64,000 nt of DNA from Paenibacillus sp. E222 (GTDB taxonomy: Bacteria; Bacillota; Bacilli; Paenibacillales; Paenibacillaceae), in assembly GCF_013401555.1 (NCBI RefSeq), contig NZ_CP058552.1, forward strand, positions 7,316,001 through 7,380,000, written 5' to 3'. Below, piece after piece: positions 26,484 through 33,854 of the stretch. Made by a program: the position numbers and the translations under genes. A model generated the notes under the pieces. That model searched no databases. It had not been told where the DNA came from and was given only the letters and a program-made list of their open reading frames with translations. Within the stretch, counting starts at the first letter, position 1. Each line of letters starts with the position of its first letter.

Positions 26484-27360
26484 ATCCTGCATCCTCCATT
26501 TCATAGATAAATATTTCTTCCAGCGTCAGCGGCAGCACATCCAGCAGATAGGGATCAAGTGCACGGAAGCGTTCCGTTACAGCCTCGCGATTGCCTTTCA
26601 CAATAAACAGGGATACACTGCCACGCTTCTCTTCATGCAGAATATTCACCTGTTCCTCCATAGCCTTGGCATGATCCGGATGACGGAATGCGACCTGTAT
26701 TTTATGCGTATCAGCCTTCAGATCATCCAGATCTTTCTCTACGATAATCCGGCCTTTGTGCATGATGGCAACATGGTCGCACAGGTCTTCAATTTCGCGC
26801 AAATTGTGAGACGAGATCAGAATCGTCACCTGACGCTCCGCTGCTTCCTGGAACAGCAGATTCTTGATCTGCTGCCGCATGACCGGATCAAGCCCATCGA
26901 TTGGCTCATCCATGAGCAGCACTTCAGGCATGCAGCTAAGTCCAAGCCATACGGCTGCCTGACGGCGCATACCTTTGGACATGCGATGCAGTTTACGTTT
27001 CACGTCCAGTTTAAATACACTGCCAAGCTGTACAAAACGCTCCTCATTCCAGCGCGGATATACCGAACGATAGAAGGCAGCCATCTGATGGATGGACGAT
27101 TGCGGGAAAAAGTATGGTGCATCTGCCATAAAAATGGTGCGTCCCTTGAGGTCCATATTTTCATATATTTCTTGTCCATCCATACGAACCGTGCCGCTAT
27201 CCTGACGATAGATGCCTGCCAGTATTTTGAGCAGCGATGTTTTGCCTGCCCCGTTGGAACCGAGCAAACCGTAGATCGATCCCTTATGTACTTGCATCGT
27301 GACGCCATCAACGGCTTTTTCCTGTTCAAATGCCTTAATGACCTGATTCAGCTCAATCAT
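26458..27360 (-). CDS. ABC transporter ATP-binding protein of the second GntR operon
   Basis: A 300-residue ATPase with Walker A GSNGAGKTS and the altered signature RMSKGMRRQAAVWLGL. Walker B is EVLLMDEPIDG and the H-loop ISSHN. The C-terminal 80 residues form the accessory domain typical of YtrB/EcsA-like ATPases. It overlaps gntR by eight bases at its start (GGGGGAGCCAC before ATG 27360) and the permease at its end, so all three are co-translated. A long plus-strand open frame across this gene is only its antisense shadow. Confidence 0.9.
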   Translation of the reverse strand: MIELNQVIKAFEQEKAVDGVTMQVHKGSIYGLLGSNGAGKTSLLKILAGIYRQDSGTVRMDGQEIYENMDLKGRTIFMADAPYFFPQSSIHQMAAFYRSVYPRWNEERFVQLGSVFKLDVKRKLHRMSKGMRRQAAVWLGLSCMPEVLLMDEPIDGLDPVMRQQIKNLLFQEAAERQVTILISSHNLREIEDLCDHVAIMHKGRIIVEKDLDDLKADTHKIQVAFRHPDHAKAMEEQVNILHEEKRGSVSLFIVKGNREAVTERFRALDPYLLDVLPLTLEEIFIYEMEDAGYDIQPIVL

Positions 27361-27742
27361 GTGGCTCCCCCTTCTCTATACGGGCCATCGCTTCCTCAAA
27401 TAAAAGCGTCATATCGGCTTTGCTCAAACCGGAATATGAAGCTTCCGCAATCAGCTTCACCAGAGCGGCTCTGATTTCATCTCTCATGGCTGCATTCGGA
27501 TGTTCCACGGACGATGATACGAAGCTCCCTTTTCCCTGCAATGAATAGATATAACCTTCACGCTCAAGTTCCCGGTACGCCTTCTGAATCGTATTCGGAT
27601 TAACCGTGAGCTGCCCGGAAAGTGTGCGAACGGAAGGCAGCTGCTCATCGGGTTGGAGAACACCGTACACGATCATTTCTTTGATTTTGTCCACTAGTTG
27701 CTCATAGATCGCCTTACGGCTGCGTACATCCAATTCGAACAT
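27353..27742 (-). CDS. GntR family regulator, YtrA subfamily (second copy)
   Basis: A 129-residue winged-helix repressor. The DNA-binding part is residues 8-75 (AIYEQLVDKIKEMIVYGVL, LPSVRTLSGQLTVNPNTIQK), followed by a short helical tail. It is similar in plan to the regulator at 10397-10807 but clearly a different protein. It heads the operon and should bind the perfect 12-bp inverted repeat at 27828-27864 over its own -10 box. The ATG has GAGAGGAGGTGCGGG upstream. Confidence 0.9.
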   Translation of the reverse strand: MFELDVRSRKAIYEQLVDKIKEMIVYGVLQPDEQLPSVRTLSGQLTVNPNTIQKAYRELEREGYIYSLQGKGSFVSSSVEHPNAAMRDEIRAALVKLIAEASYSGLSKADMTLLFEEAMARIEKGEPHD

Positions 27743-27827
27743 CCCGCACCTCCTCTCTATAAAAGTTGTAATACCCTATTGATGAACGATGACTGTATTT
27801 TGAAGTGTATGTATCCAACCCTAAGGT

Positions 27828-27864
27828 GTATTAACTGTACTACTATTATTAATACAGTTAATAC
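27828..27864. promoter_or_regulatory. Perfect inverted-repeat operator for the YtrA-like regulator
   Basis: GTATTAACTGTA (27828-27839), 13 bases, TACAGTTAATAC (27853-27864): arms are perfectly complementary over 12 bp. The -10 box of the gntR promoter lies in the spacer. Confidence 0.8.
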
Positions 27865-27874
27865 AGATTGTCAA
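27846..27874 (-). promoter_or_regulatory. Sigma-A promoter of the second gntR-ABC operon
   Basis: Minus strand: TTGACA (27869-27874), a 17-base spacer and TAATAA (27846-27851), interleaved with the inverted-repeat operator. Confidence 0.75.
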
Positions 27875-28219
27875 CCATTTACTTTGACTTCTTATATAAT
27901 TCGCGTTAGGTTTATATATATGATCAAAGTGACATATTAACGAGCTGAAATAGATCACTCCGCTAGATAAAAGGCGTAATTTTGGGGTTCAGTTTGGTTC
28001 GGGCGGGTCTCTCCTGGTGGTAAAATCACTTTTCGGGCTAAATACGTTCAAAGCTTGTTCTGATCTTTCACCTTCCGTTATGATGGAGAAGAACGTTGTA
28101 CTTGCATACTGGTTCTCTTGCTCGCTTCGCTCGTTGCTTGTACAGTTGTCACTCCGTCTGGCCTATGCGTACATATTTTATAGATGGCTTTATAAAAACC
28201 TCATGAGGGAGAATTCGGA

Positions 28220-29095
28220 ATGAACGAACAGAAACAGAATGATTCTATAGATCGTAATCGCCCAGAAACTACAAGCGTGTCAAATCGCTTTGAAACAAAC
28301 GCGACAGCAGCAGCATCGACAAAGCGTGTATTAATCGTAACCGCCGTTGATGCGGAAAAAGAGGCTGTACTGCGCGGCCTGGGTGACAAAGCAGCGGAAC
28401 GCTTTGATGTTATTGCTGCGGGCGTAGGCCCTGCCTCGGCCGCAGCAGGAACCGCTGCCGCGCTGGCCTTTGCCTCAGCAGCGGCTGGCGCAAGTGCGCT
28501 GGCGCAAGGCTCCGCCGCGCCAAGCCAAACTGATGCGGCACAGGCATCTGCCGCATCCTCAAGGCCGGGGCCCCTTGCCGGGACCGGACTGACCCCAGCG
28601 TACACGCTGGTGGTCAGTGCCGGCATCGGCGGCGGGTTCCCCGGCCGGGCGGACGTCGGCTCCCTCGTGGTGGCCGACGCCATGGTTGCCGCCGATCTGG
28701 GCTCGCAGACGCCAGACGGCTTCCTCAGCGTGGACGAGCTCGGCTTCGGCTCGTCCCGTGTGGCGGCGGACGCGGTGCTTGCCGCGCGCCTGCGCCATGA
28801 GCTGCAGCGGGCAGGGCTCGCTGTCAGCGGAGGCACGGCGGTCACCGTATCCACGGCGACCGGAACTGCCGAGACGGCCGCGGAGCTGCTGCGCCGCGTG
28901 CCAGATGCCGCCGCCGAAGGCATGGAAGGCTTCGGCGTGGCAACGGCAGCCCAGCAGTTCGGCTTGCCAGCACTCGAACTGCGGGCCATATCCAACGCGG
29001 TCGGCCCACGCGACCGCGACGCCTGGCGCATCAAGGATGCCCTGGATGCGCTCCAGGCTGCAAGTTCCATTTTACGGGAGGTACTTACATCATGA
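28220..29095 (+). CDS. mqnB: Futalosine hydrolase MqnB with an alanine-rich insertion
   Basis: A nucleoside hydrolase of 291 residues that splits futalosine into hypoxanthine and dehypoxanthine futalosine, the second stage of the futalosine route to menaquinone. The phosphorylase-like fold shows VLIVTAVDAEKEAV near the N-terminus, VVSAGIGGGFPG in the middle and GMEGFGVATAAQQFG with ISNAVGPRDRDAW near the end. Usual length is about 220-230. The excess lies in a polar N-terminal extension of 36 residues and a low-complexity Ala/Ser stretch around 75-120. From about 28560 to 29040 the DNA is extremely GC-rich (49 of 60 bases at 28621-28680). It overlaps mqnD by four bases. Confidence 0.9.
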   Translation: MNEQKQNDSIDRNRPETTSVSNRFETNATAAASTKRVLIVTAVDAEKEAVLRGLGDKAAERFDVIAAGVGPASAAAGTAAALAFASAAAGASALAQGSAAPSQTDAAQASAASSRPGPLAGTGLTPAYTLVVSAGIGGGFPGRADVGSLVVADAMVAADLGSQTPDGFLSVDELGFGSSRVAADAVLAARLRHELQRAGLAVSGGTAVTVSTATGTAETAAELLRRVPDAAAEGMEGFGVATAAQQFGLPALELRAISNAVGPRDRDAWRIKDALDALQAASSILREVLTS

Positions 29096-29934
29096 AAATT
29101 GCATTTTCCCCTTGTCCCAACGATACATTTATCTTTCACGCCTGGGTGCATGGACTGATTCCTGGTGCACCTGAGCTTGATGTCCGTTATGCGGACATTG
29201 ATATTACCAACGGCCTTGCCGCAAATCCGGATGGACCAGATACACCTGAAGTCATGAAAATATCCTATGCAGCACTGCCTTATGTGCTGAATGATTATGC
29301 GCTTTTGCCTGCGGGCGGCGCACTTGGCAGAGGATGTGGTCCACTGGTTCTGACCGCTAACGGCACAACCGATCCGGCCTATCTCTCGGGACGCCGAGTT
29401 GCCGTGCCGAGTGAACGTTCAACAGCCTACCTGCTATTCCGTCTCTGGGCAGCACAAAATGTTCCCGGCGGTGTAGGCGAGATTGTCGTTATGCCATTCG
29501 ACCAGATTATGCCTGCTGTCCGGGATGGCAAGATCGATGCCGGCCTGGTTATCCATGAAGCACGCTTCACGTACCAGAATTATGATCTCAAACTGATGAC
29601 AGATCTCGGTAACTGGTGGGAAAGCGACACAGGTCTGCCAATCCCGCTGGGTGCAATCATCGCCCGTCGCAACCTGGATGCTCACGCCCTTGCAGGTTGG
29701 GCACGTGCCTCGGTGGAATACGCATGGGCGCATCCGGATGAGTCCAAAGCATACGTCATGGAACATGCACAAGAGATGGACCCTGATGTAACTGCACAGC
29801 ATATCGGCCTGTACGTTAACGAGTTCAGCGCCAACCTGGGCGATGATGGTTACGGTGCAATTACAGCATTGCTTGGACGAGCGATGAAAGAAGGACTTGT
29901 TCCCGAGTTCAATCTGGATTTGTTGCGGATCTAA
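29092..29934 (+). CDS. mqnD: 1,4-dihydroxy-6-naphthoate synthase MqnD
   Basis: A 280-residue enzyme with a periplasmic-binding-protein fold that acts on cyclic dehypoxanthine futalosine to give 1,4-dihydroxy-6-naphthoate in menaquinone synthesis. Family hallmarks are the start IAFSPCPNDTFIFHAW and KISYAALPYVLNDYALLPAGGALGRGCGP. The general-base His is expected in DAGLVIHEARFTY. Length is normal. Coupled to mqnB by ATGA overlap. The other pathway genes (mqnA, mqnC, mqnE) are not in the window. Confidence 0.95.
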   Translation: MKIAFSPCPNDTFIFHAWVHGLIPGAPELDVRYADIDITNGLAANPDGPDTPEVMKISYAALPYVLNDYALLPAGGALGRGCGPLVLTANGTTDPAYLSGRRVAVPSERSTAYLLFRLWAAQNVPGGVGEIVVMPFDQIMPAVRDGKIDAGLVIHEARFTYQNYDLKLMTDLGNWWESDTGLPIPLGAIIARRNLDAHALAGWARASVEYAWAHPDESKAYVMEHAQEMDPDVTAQHIGLYVNEFSANLGDDGYGAITALLGRAMKEGLVPEFNLDLLRI

Positions 29935-29984
29935 TTCGCAAGGGCATCAATCCAAACAATCAATGAAGCTAGGCTGTGCCAATC

Positions 29985-30292
29985 TCTCTTTCTATTTTCT
30001 GCTGGGTACAGTCTCATTGCTAATATCTCGTGTCCGAGGCGCTAACGAATCGGTAACACCTTATTAAGCAGAATTGAGCGGAACGGCAATACTTACGAAC
30101 CTCAGTCACGTTATTCCGTTAAATCTCAGCGAATAGATAGAAAAAACAGAAAGAACGGCGAAATAACGCTTCTGTGATTCGTTAGATTCCAGTATCCGTG
30201 GAATTCCGCATATTAACGTGACTCAAGTTCGTTAGATAATACAAAGGGCTGTCCTATAAAGTCATATTCATGACAATAGGACAGCCCTCTTT
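29985..30292. repeat. Long intergenic repeat, copy 3
   Basis: A non-coding stretch after mqnD built like copy 1: GCGCTAACGAATCGG, ACACCTTATT, TTACGAACCTCAG, GAAATAACGC, the shared CTGTGATTCGTTAGAT and TTCGTTAGATAATAC. It closes with a GGGCTGTCC hairpin. The rest of the gap to 30450 shows nothing I can name. Confidence 0.75.
30245..30290. terminator. Nested hairpin, probable bidirectional terminator
   Basis: AAAGGGCTGTCCTAT pairs with ATAGGACAGCCCTTT-like sequence, with an inner GTCATATTCATGAC palindrome identical to that in copy 1. It lies between the mqn genes and the convergent pcp gene. Confidence 0.8.
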
Positions 30293-30450
30293 AATTTATT
30301 TCAATAACAAACCGAACCTATATACACTGATAATCCAAACCTCGGCACATTGATCCCACCACGCGTATAAGACCTAACCACTCAGCGGATCTAACCACTC
30401 ATCCATTCAATGTAATCTCAAACGTTCTTCTTACAACGATCCAAACTTTA

Positions 30451-31071
30451 TTACACCCCCACTACCGTACGAATCATAACCCGCAGAGCATCCAGCATCA
30501 TGGGGATGGGCAGTGACGGCACCGAAGGCTGATGCACAGCCATCTCTGTTGAAGCTGGAAAATGTACAAATCCGGCACGAATCGGAAGCTGCTTCAACCG
30601 GATATAATCCAGCACCCGATACATCGTATTGTTACAAATATACGTGCCTGCCGTATTGGACACCGCAGCCGGGATGCCTGCTGCCCCCATGTTATTCACC
30701 ATTGCACGAATGGGCAATGTGGAGAACAGACCGTCTGGGCTTCCCTCCACGATGAGCTCGTCCACGGGAAGCTGGCCTTGGTTGTCCGCATAGGAACCTG
30801 GAGGAATATCTTTGACATTAACAGCAATCCGTTCAGGTGTAATGGCCGTCCTGCCTTTGGCCAAACCACAGGCGATGACGACATCCGGTTGATAGGATTC
30901 CATCTCTGCGATCAGCAGATCCGCACATTCATCGAAGTGCACAGGCAGCAGGACTGTTTTCAATTCCGCTCCCTCTATCACTTCCTGCACAAGTGCCTCC
31001 ATCAGCTCTCCCGTCGGATTGATCGCATCCCAGCCAAAAGGTTCAAATCCGGAGATCAGAATTTTCAGCAT
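30451..31071 (-). CDS. pcp: Pyroglutamyl-peptidase I
   Basis: A cytosolic cysteine peptidase (family C15) of 206 residues that removes N-terminal pyroglutamate from peptides. The catalytic triad is visible: Glu80 (ITPERIAVN), Cys146 (AGTYICNNTMY) and His170 (FVHFPA). The start ISGFEPFGWDAINPT is the family's substrate-pocket loop. The frame is open further upstream, but ATG 31071 has GGAGAGGAAAAGCG before it and gives the family's normal length. It lies just downstream of the Gfo/Idh/MocA oxidoreductase gene and may share its transcript. Confidence 0.95.
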   Translation of the reverse strand: MLKILISGFEPFGWDAINPTGELMEALVQEVIEGAELKTVLLPVHFDECADLLIAEMESYQPDVVIACGLAKGRTAITPERIAVNVKDIPPGSYADNQGQLPVDELIVEGSPDGLFSTLPIRAMVNNMGAAGIPAAVSNTAGTYICNNTMYRVLDYIRLKQLPIRAGFVHFPASTEMAVHQPSVPSLPIPMMLDALRVMIRTVVGV

Positions 31072-31088
31072 CGCTTTTCCTCTCCTGT

Positions 31089-32093
31089 CTATTTCTCGGA
31101 TTTGTAACGCAAGCCCCACTGCCCGCGGATCGTGTCCATCAACTTCATAATTTCCAGGGATTCGTCCAATTGGATCGTTCTGCTCTCCGTACGTCCTTCC
31201 AGAATGCAGCGCCCTGCTTCCTCTGCTTCAAACGCATATCCAATGCACGTCCGGTCATCGGTAAATGTCTCCGGTTCGTCCTGGCCGTTCACGTGCAGAT
31301 AAGCTTCTTTGCCTGCCAAGAAAAGTGGTAAACGAATATACCCTTCTGTGCCATATATGACCGCTTCGTTACTCAAGTTAAGACGAATGGCCCCATTCAG
31401 CGATGCAGAACGACCTTCGGAATAAGACAACAGTACGGAGAACTGTTCGTCCACACCCGTCTGTCCAATATTCGCCGTACTCCACACATGCTGAGGCTGC
31501 TCGCCAAAAATCATGGACGCGAAGGAGATCGGATATACCCCTGCATCAAGCAAAGCCCCACCACCCAGATCCGGGTTAAGCAACCTGCCTTCCGGCTCCC
31601 AGCCTACGCGGAAACCAAAGTCGGCTTTGACCAAACGCACCTCGCCGATTCTGCCTTCCGCAATCCATGCTCTGGCTTGGGTAATCGGTGGCAGAAAGCG
31701 TGTCCACATGCCTTCCATAAGAAAAAGCTTGCGCTCACGCGCCTCCTCGACCAGCTGCTCCAGCTGACGGGCATTCATCGTAAACGGTTTCTCACAAAGT
31801 ACTGCCTTGCCCGCTTCCAAACAAGCAAGCACATTTTCCTTATGTAACGGATGCGGTGTTGCCACATAAATAATATCCACTTCAGGGTCCAGCAGCATCT
31901 CATCGTATGAACCGTAAGCGCGTGCAAAACCATAATCAGCTGCAAACTTCTCTGCGCTTTCAGATGTTCGTGAACCCACCGCCGCTTTTACGGCGTTCCC
32001 GGCATGCTCCAGGTCTCGTGCGAACTGGGATGCAATCCATCCCGTACCCATAATGCCCCAATTCACCTTGTCCCGTCCAACAACTTTCGTCAT
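31089..32093 (-). CDS. Gfo/Idh/MocA family NAD(P)-dependent oxidoreductase
   Basis: A 334-residue dehydrogenase. The N-terminal Rossmann fold binds NAD(P) with WGIMGTGWIASQF (GxGxxA type). The conserved CEKPFTMN follows, whose lysine is catalytic in this family. The C-terminal alpha/beta domain has GGGALLDAGVYPISF, where Asp and the following region shape the sugar site. The substrate is probably a sugar, inositol or related polyol but cannot be specified. ATG 32093 is used because GGGGAGGCTTTACG precedes it. Overlap-free but close to pcp. Confidence 0.9.
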   Translation of the reverse strand: MTKVVGRDKVNWGIMGTGWIASQFARDLEHAGNAVKAAVGSRTSESAEKFAADYGFARAYGSYDEMLLDPEVDIIYVATPHPLHKENVLACLEAGKAVLCEKPFTMNARQLEQLVEEARERKLFLMEGMWTRFLPPITQARAWIAEGRIGEVRLVKADFGFRVGWEPEGRLLNPDLGGGALLDAGVYPISFASMIFGEQPQHVWSTANIGQTGVDEQFSVLLSYSEGRSASLNGAIRLNLSNEAVIYGTEGYIRLPLFLAGKEAYLHVNGQDEPETFTDDRTCIGYAFEAEEAGRCILEGRTESRTIQLDESLEIMKLMDTIRGQWGLRYKSEK

Positions 32094-32321
32094 CGTAAAG
32101 CCTCCCCTGATATCAACATATTTTAAAAAGATCACGATCTCGATTAGGCCAACACGGAGTCTTCTTTATTTTACCAAAAAGAACCGCTTGCGTCAGACCC
32201 GTTTCATCTTTCACATTCCATGATGTCATTTCATTGATCTAATTGAGATCCACTCTCATTTCAATTTTTCTGTATTTTTGCTAAGATGATTGCAGATCAC
32301 GGATGAAAGGACGACCCGACT

Positions 32322-33062
32322 TTGTCCACACTGTTAACCATTGATAAACTAGTGAAACGTATCGGTTTAACCGAGCAGCATATTTTATTTGAACATGTGA
32401 ACGCAATCGTGGATCAGGGAGAACGCATTGCCATACTTGGTGCATCCGGCCAAGGAAAAAGCACATTGCTCCGCATTCTCGCCCTGCTGGATATTCCTGA
32501 TGAAGGAGACCTGATCTGGAAAGGAATTTCTTATCGGGATTCGGACCCTCGTATCTGGCGCATGCGCATGACTTATGTCGCACAGCAGGCTGTCATGCTG
32601 GCAGGCAGTGTGGAAGATAACCTGAAAACCGTGCACCTGCTTCACAGGCAGCCATACGATCAGGACCTCGCCCGCCTCCTGCTTGCAGGAATGGGATTGG
32701 AGAATCTTGATATTCATAAGCGGGCCATCGACCTCTCCGGTGGGGAGAAACAACGCATAGCCCTAATCCGTTCCATGATGCTGCGTCCTGAGGTCCTGCT
32801 GCTGGATGAAGTGACTGCTTCCCTGGATCGGACCAACGCACGCCTGGTGGAGGAACAATTGACCCGCTGGAGCCAGCAGGAAGGCACTTCGCTCGTCTGG
32901 GTTACCCATGATCAGGAACAGGCACAATCATTCAGTACAACCACCTGGTTTATGGGCAATCAGACACTGCTGGAGCGCCAGCCAACAGCTCATTTTTTTG
33001 ACAACCCGGCTACGGACCTGGCCAGACAATTCATTATGCATCCTGCCCCCGCGGCAGAATAA
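32322..33062 (+). CDS. fetA: FetA-like ABC ATP-binding protein (iron export)
   Basis: A 246-residue ATPase forming a pair with the FetB/YbbM-type permease that follows nine bases later. Walker A is GASGQGKST, the signature DLSGGEKQRIALIRS and Walker B VLLLDEVTASLD. The H-loop is WVTHD. FetAB of E. coli exports iron and protects against oxidative stress. I take TTG 32322 as start, with AAAGGA about 11 bases upstream, since no ATG gives the first strand. A weak TGAGA/TCTCA dyad lies upstream near 32243-32257, but I do not call it Fur-specific. Confidence 0.83.
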   Translation: MSTLLTIDKLVKRIGLTEQHILFEHVNAIVDQGERIAILGASGQGKSTLLRILALLDIPDEGDLIWKGISYRDSDPRIWRMRMTYVAQQAVMLAGSVEDNLKTVHLLHRQPYDQDLARLLLAGMGLENLDIHKRAIDLSGGEKQRIALIRSMMLRPEVLLLDEVTASLDRTNARLVEEQLTRWSQQEGTSLVWVTHDQEQAQSFSTTTWFMGNQTLLERQPTAHFFDNPATDLARQFIMHPAPAAE

Positions 33063-33071
33063 GGAGAAATC

Positions 33072-33821
33072 ATGTCACTCATCGCTCTGAGTTTTACCAT
33101 TATATTCGTGATGGTCACCATGCTCATCTCTGTCTGGCAGAAGCTTGATCTGGAAAAAGATATCGCTATAGGCACCGTTCGTTCCGCTGTACAGCTGTTG
33201 CTTGTCGGATATATACTTCAATTTATTTTTAACTCGGATCACCCCGCTCTTATCGTTGCCATTGTCGGATTCATGATTATCGTAGCCTCCCTTAATGCTG
33301 GCAAACGCGGCAAAGGACTTCGCTGGATTTCCTTGTATATTGCGGCTGCAATTACGGTCACGGAGCTGCTCATGATGGGGCTGTTGTTAGGACTGGGTAT
33401 TGTAGAGCCTACCCCCCAATACATTATTCCGTTGAGCGGGATGACCATCGGTAATGCCATGGTAGTGTCCGGGCTGTTCCTGAATCAGATGAAACGCGAG
33501 GTCGAGTCCTCCAAAGGAGAGATTGAATCCCTGCTTGCACTGGGCGCAACGCCAAGACGTGCTTTTCAGGACGTATTGAAACGTTCCGTAAAATCCAGCA
33601 TGATCCCCACGATTGATGGCATGAAAACGGTAGGACTTGTACAGCTTCCTGGTATGATGACAGGCATGATTATTGCGGGTGCCGATCCGGTTGAGGCCGT
33701 GCGTTACCAGATTCTGATCGTGTTTGCTTTTACCAGCTCAGCCGCCATTACCAGCATTCTGCTCAGCCTGATGACGTACCGGCAGTGGTTCACATCGGAT
33801 ATGCGTCTGCGCTCGCTATGA
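33072..33821 (+). CDS. fetB: FetB/YbbM-like ABC permease (UPF0014, iron export)
   Basis: A 249-residue membrane protein of the UPF0014/FetB family with six to seven helices. The landmarks are LISVWQKLDLEKDIAIGTVRS near the N-terminus, IPLSGMTIGNAMV in the centre, and a LLALGATPRRAFQDVLKRSVKSSMIPT coupling loop seen in pieces around residues 155-180. GLVQLPGMMTGMIIAGADP follows. This last signature is diagnostic for the family. AAGGAGAAATC precedes its ATG. It is co-transcribed with fetA and, judging by spacing (33 bases), possibly with the AraC-type regulator downstream. Confidence 0.88.
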   Translation: MSLIALSFTIIFVMVTMLISVWQKLDLEKDIAIGTVRSAVQLLLVGYILQFIFNSDHPALIVAIVGFMIIVASLNAGKRGKGLRWISLYIAAAITVTELLMMGLLLGLGIVEPTPQYIIPLSGMTIGNAMVVSGLFLNQMKREVESSKGEIESLLALGATPRRAFQDVLKRSVKSSMIPTIDGMKTVGLVQLPGMMTGMIIAGADPVEAVRYQILIVFAFTSSAAITSILLSLMTYRQWFTSDMRLRSL

Positions 33822-33854
33822 TATATCCACCTTGCGAGGAAAGGAGGTCACACC

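Larger units (their letters stand above)
27743..28219. other. Intergenic region between the second gntR operon and mqnB
   Basis: About 480 bases without a gene. The left part holds the gntR promoter and operator described separately. The right part (27960-28200) must hold the mqnB promoter, but I cannot choose clear boxes. Confidence 0.5.

Noticed and set aside
26395..27474. A 359-codon plus-strand frame across the second GntR-linked ATPase
   Set aside because: Antisense shadow of a gene with complete Walker motifs.
28201..29151. A 316-codon open frame antisense to mqnB
   Set aside because: It mirrors the extremely GC-rich mqnB gene, where stop codons are scarce. The product is low-complexity Ala/Ser/Arg, and it has no ribosome site.
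32243..32257. A Fur or PerR box before fetA (TGAGATCCACTCTCA)
   Set aside because: Only the outer five bases are symmetrical and the core does not fit TGATAAT-N-ATTATCA; noted in the fetA entry but not called.
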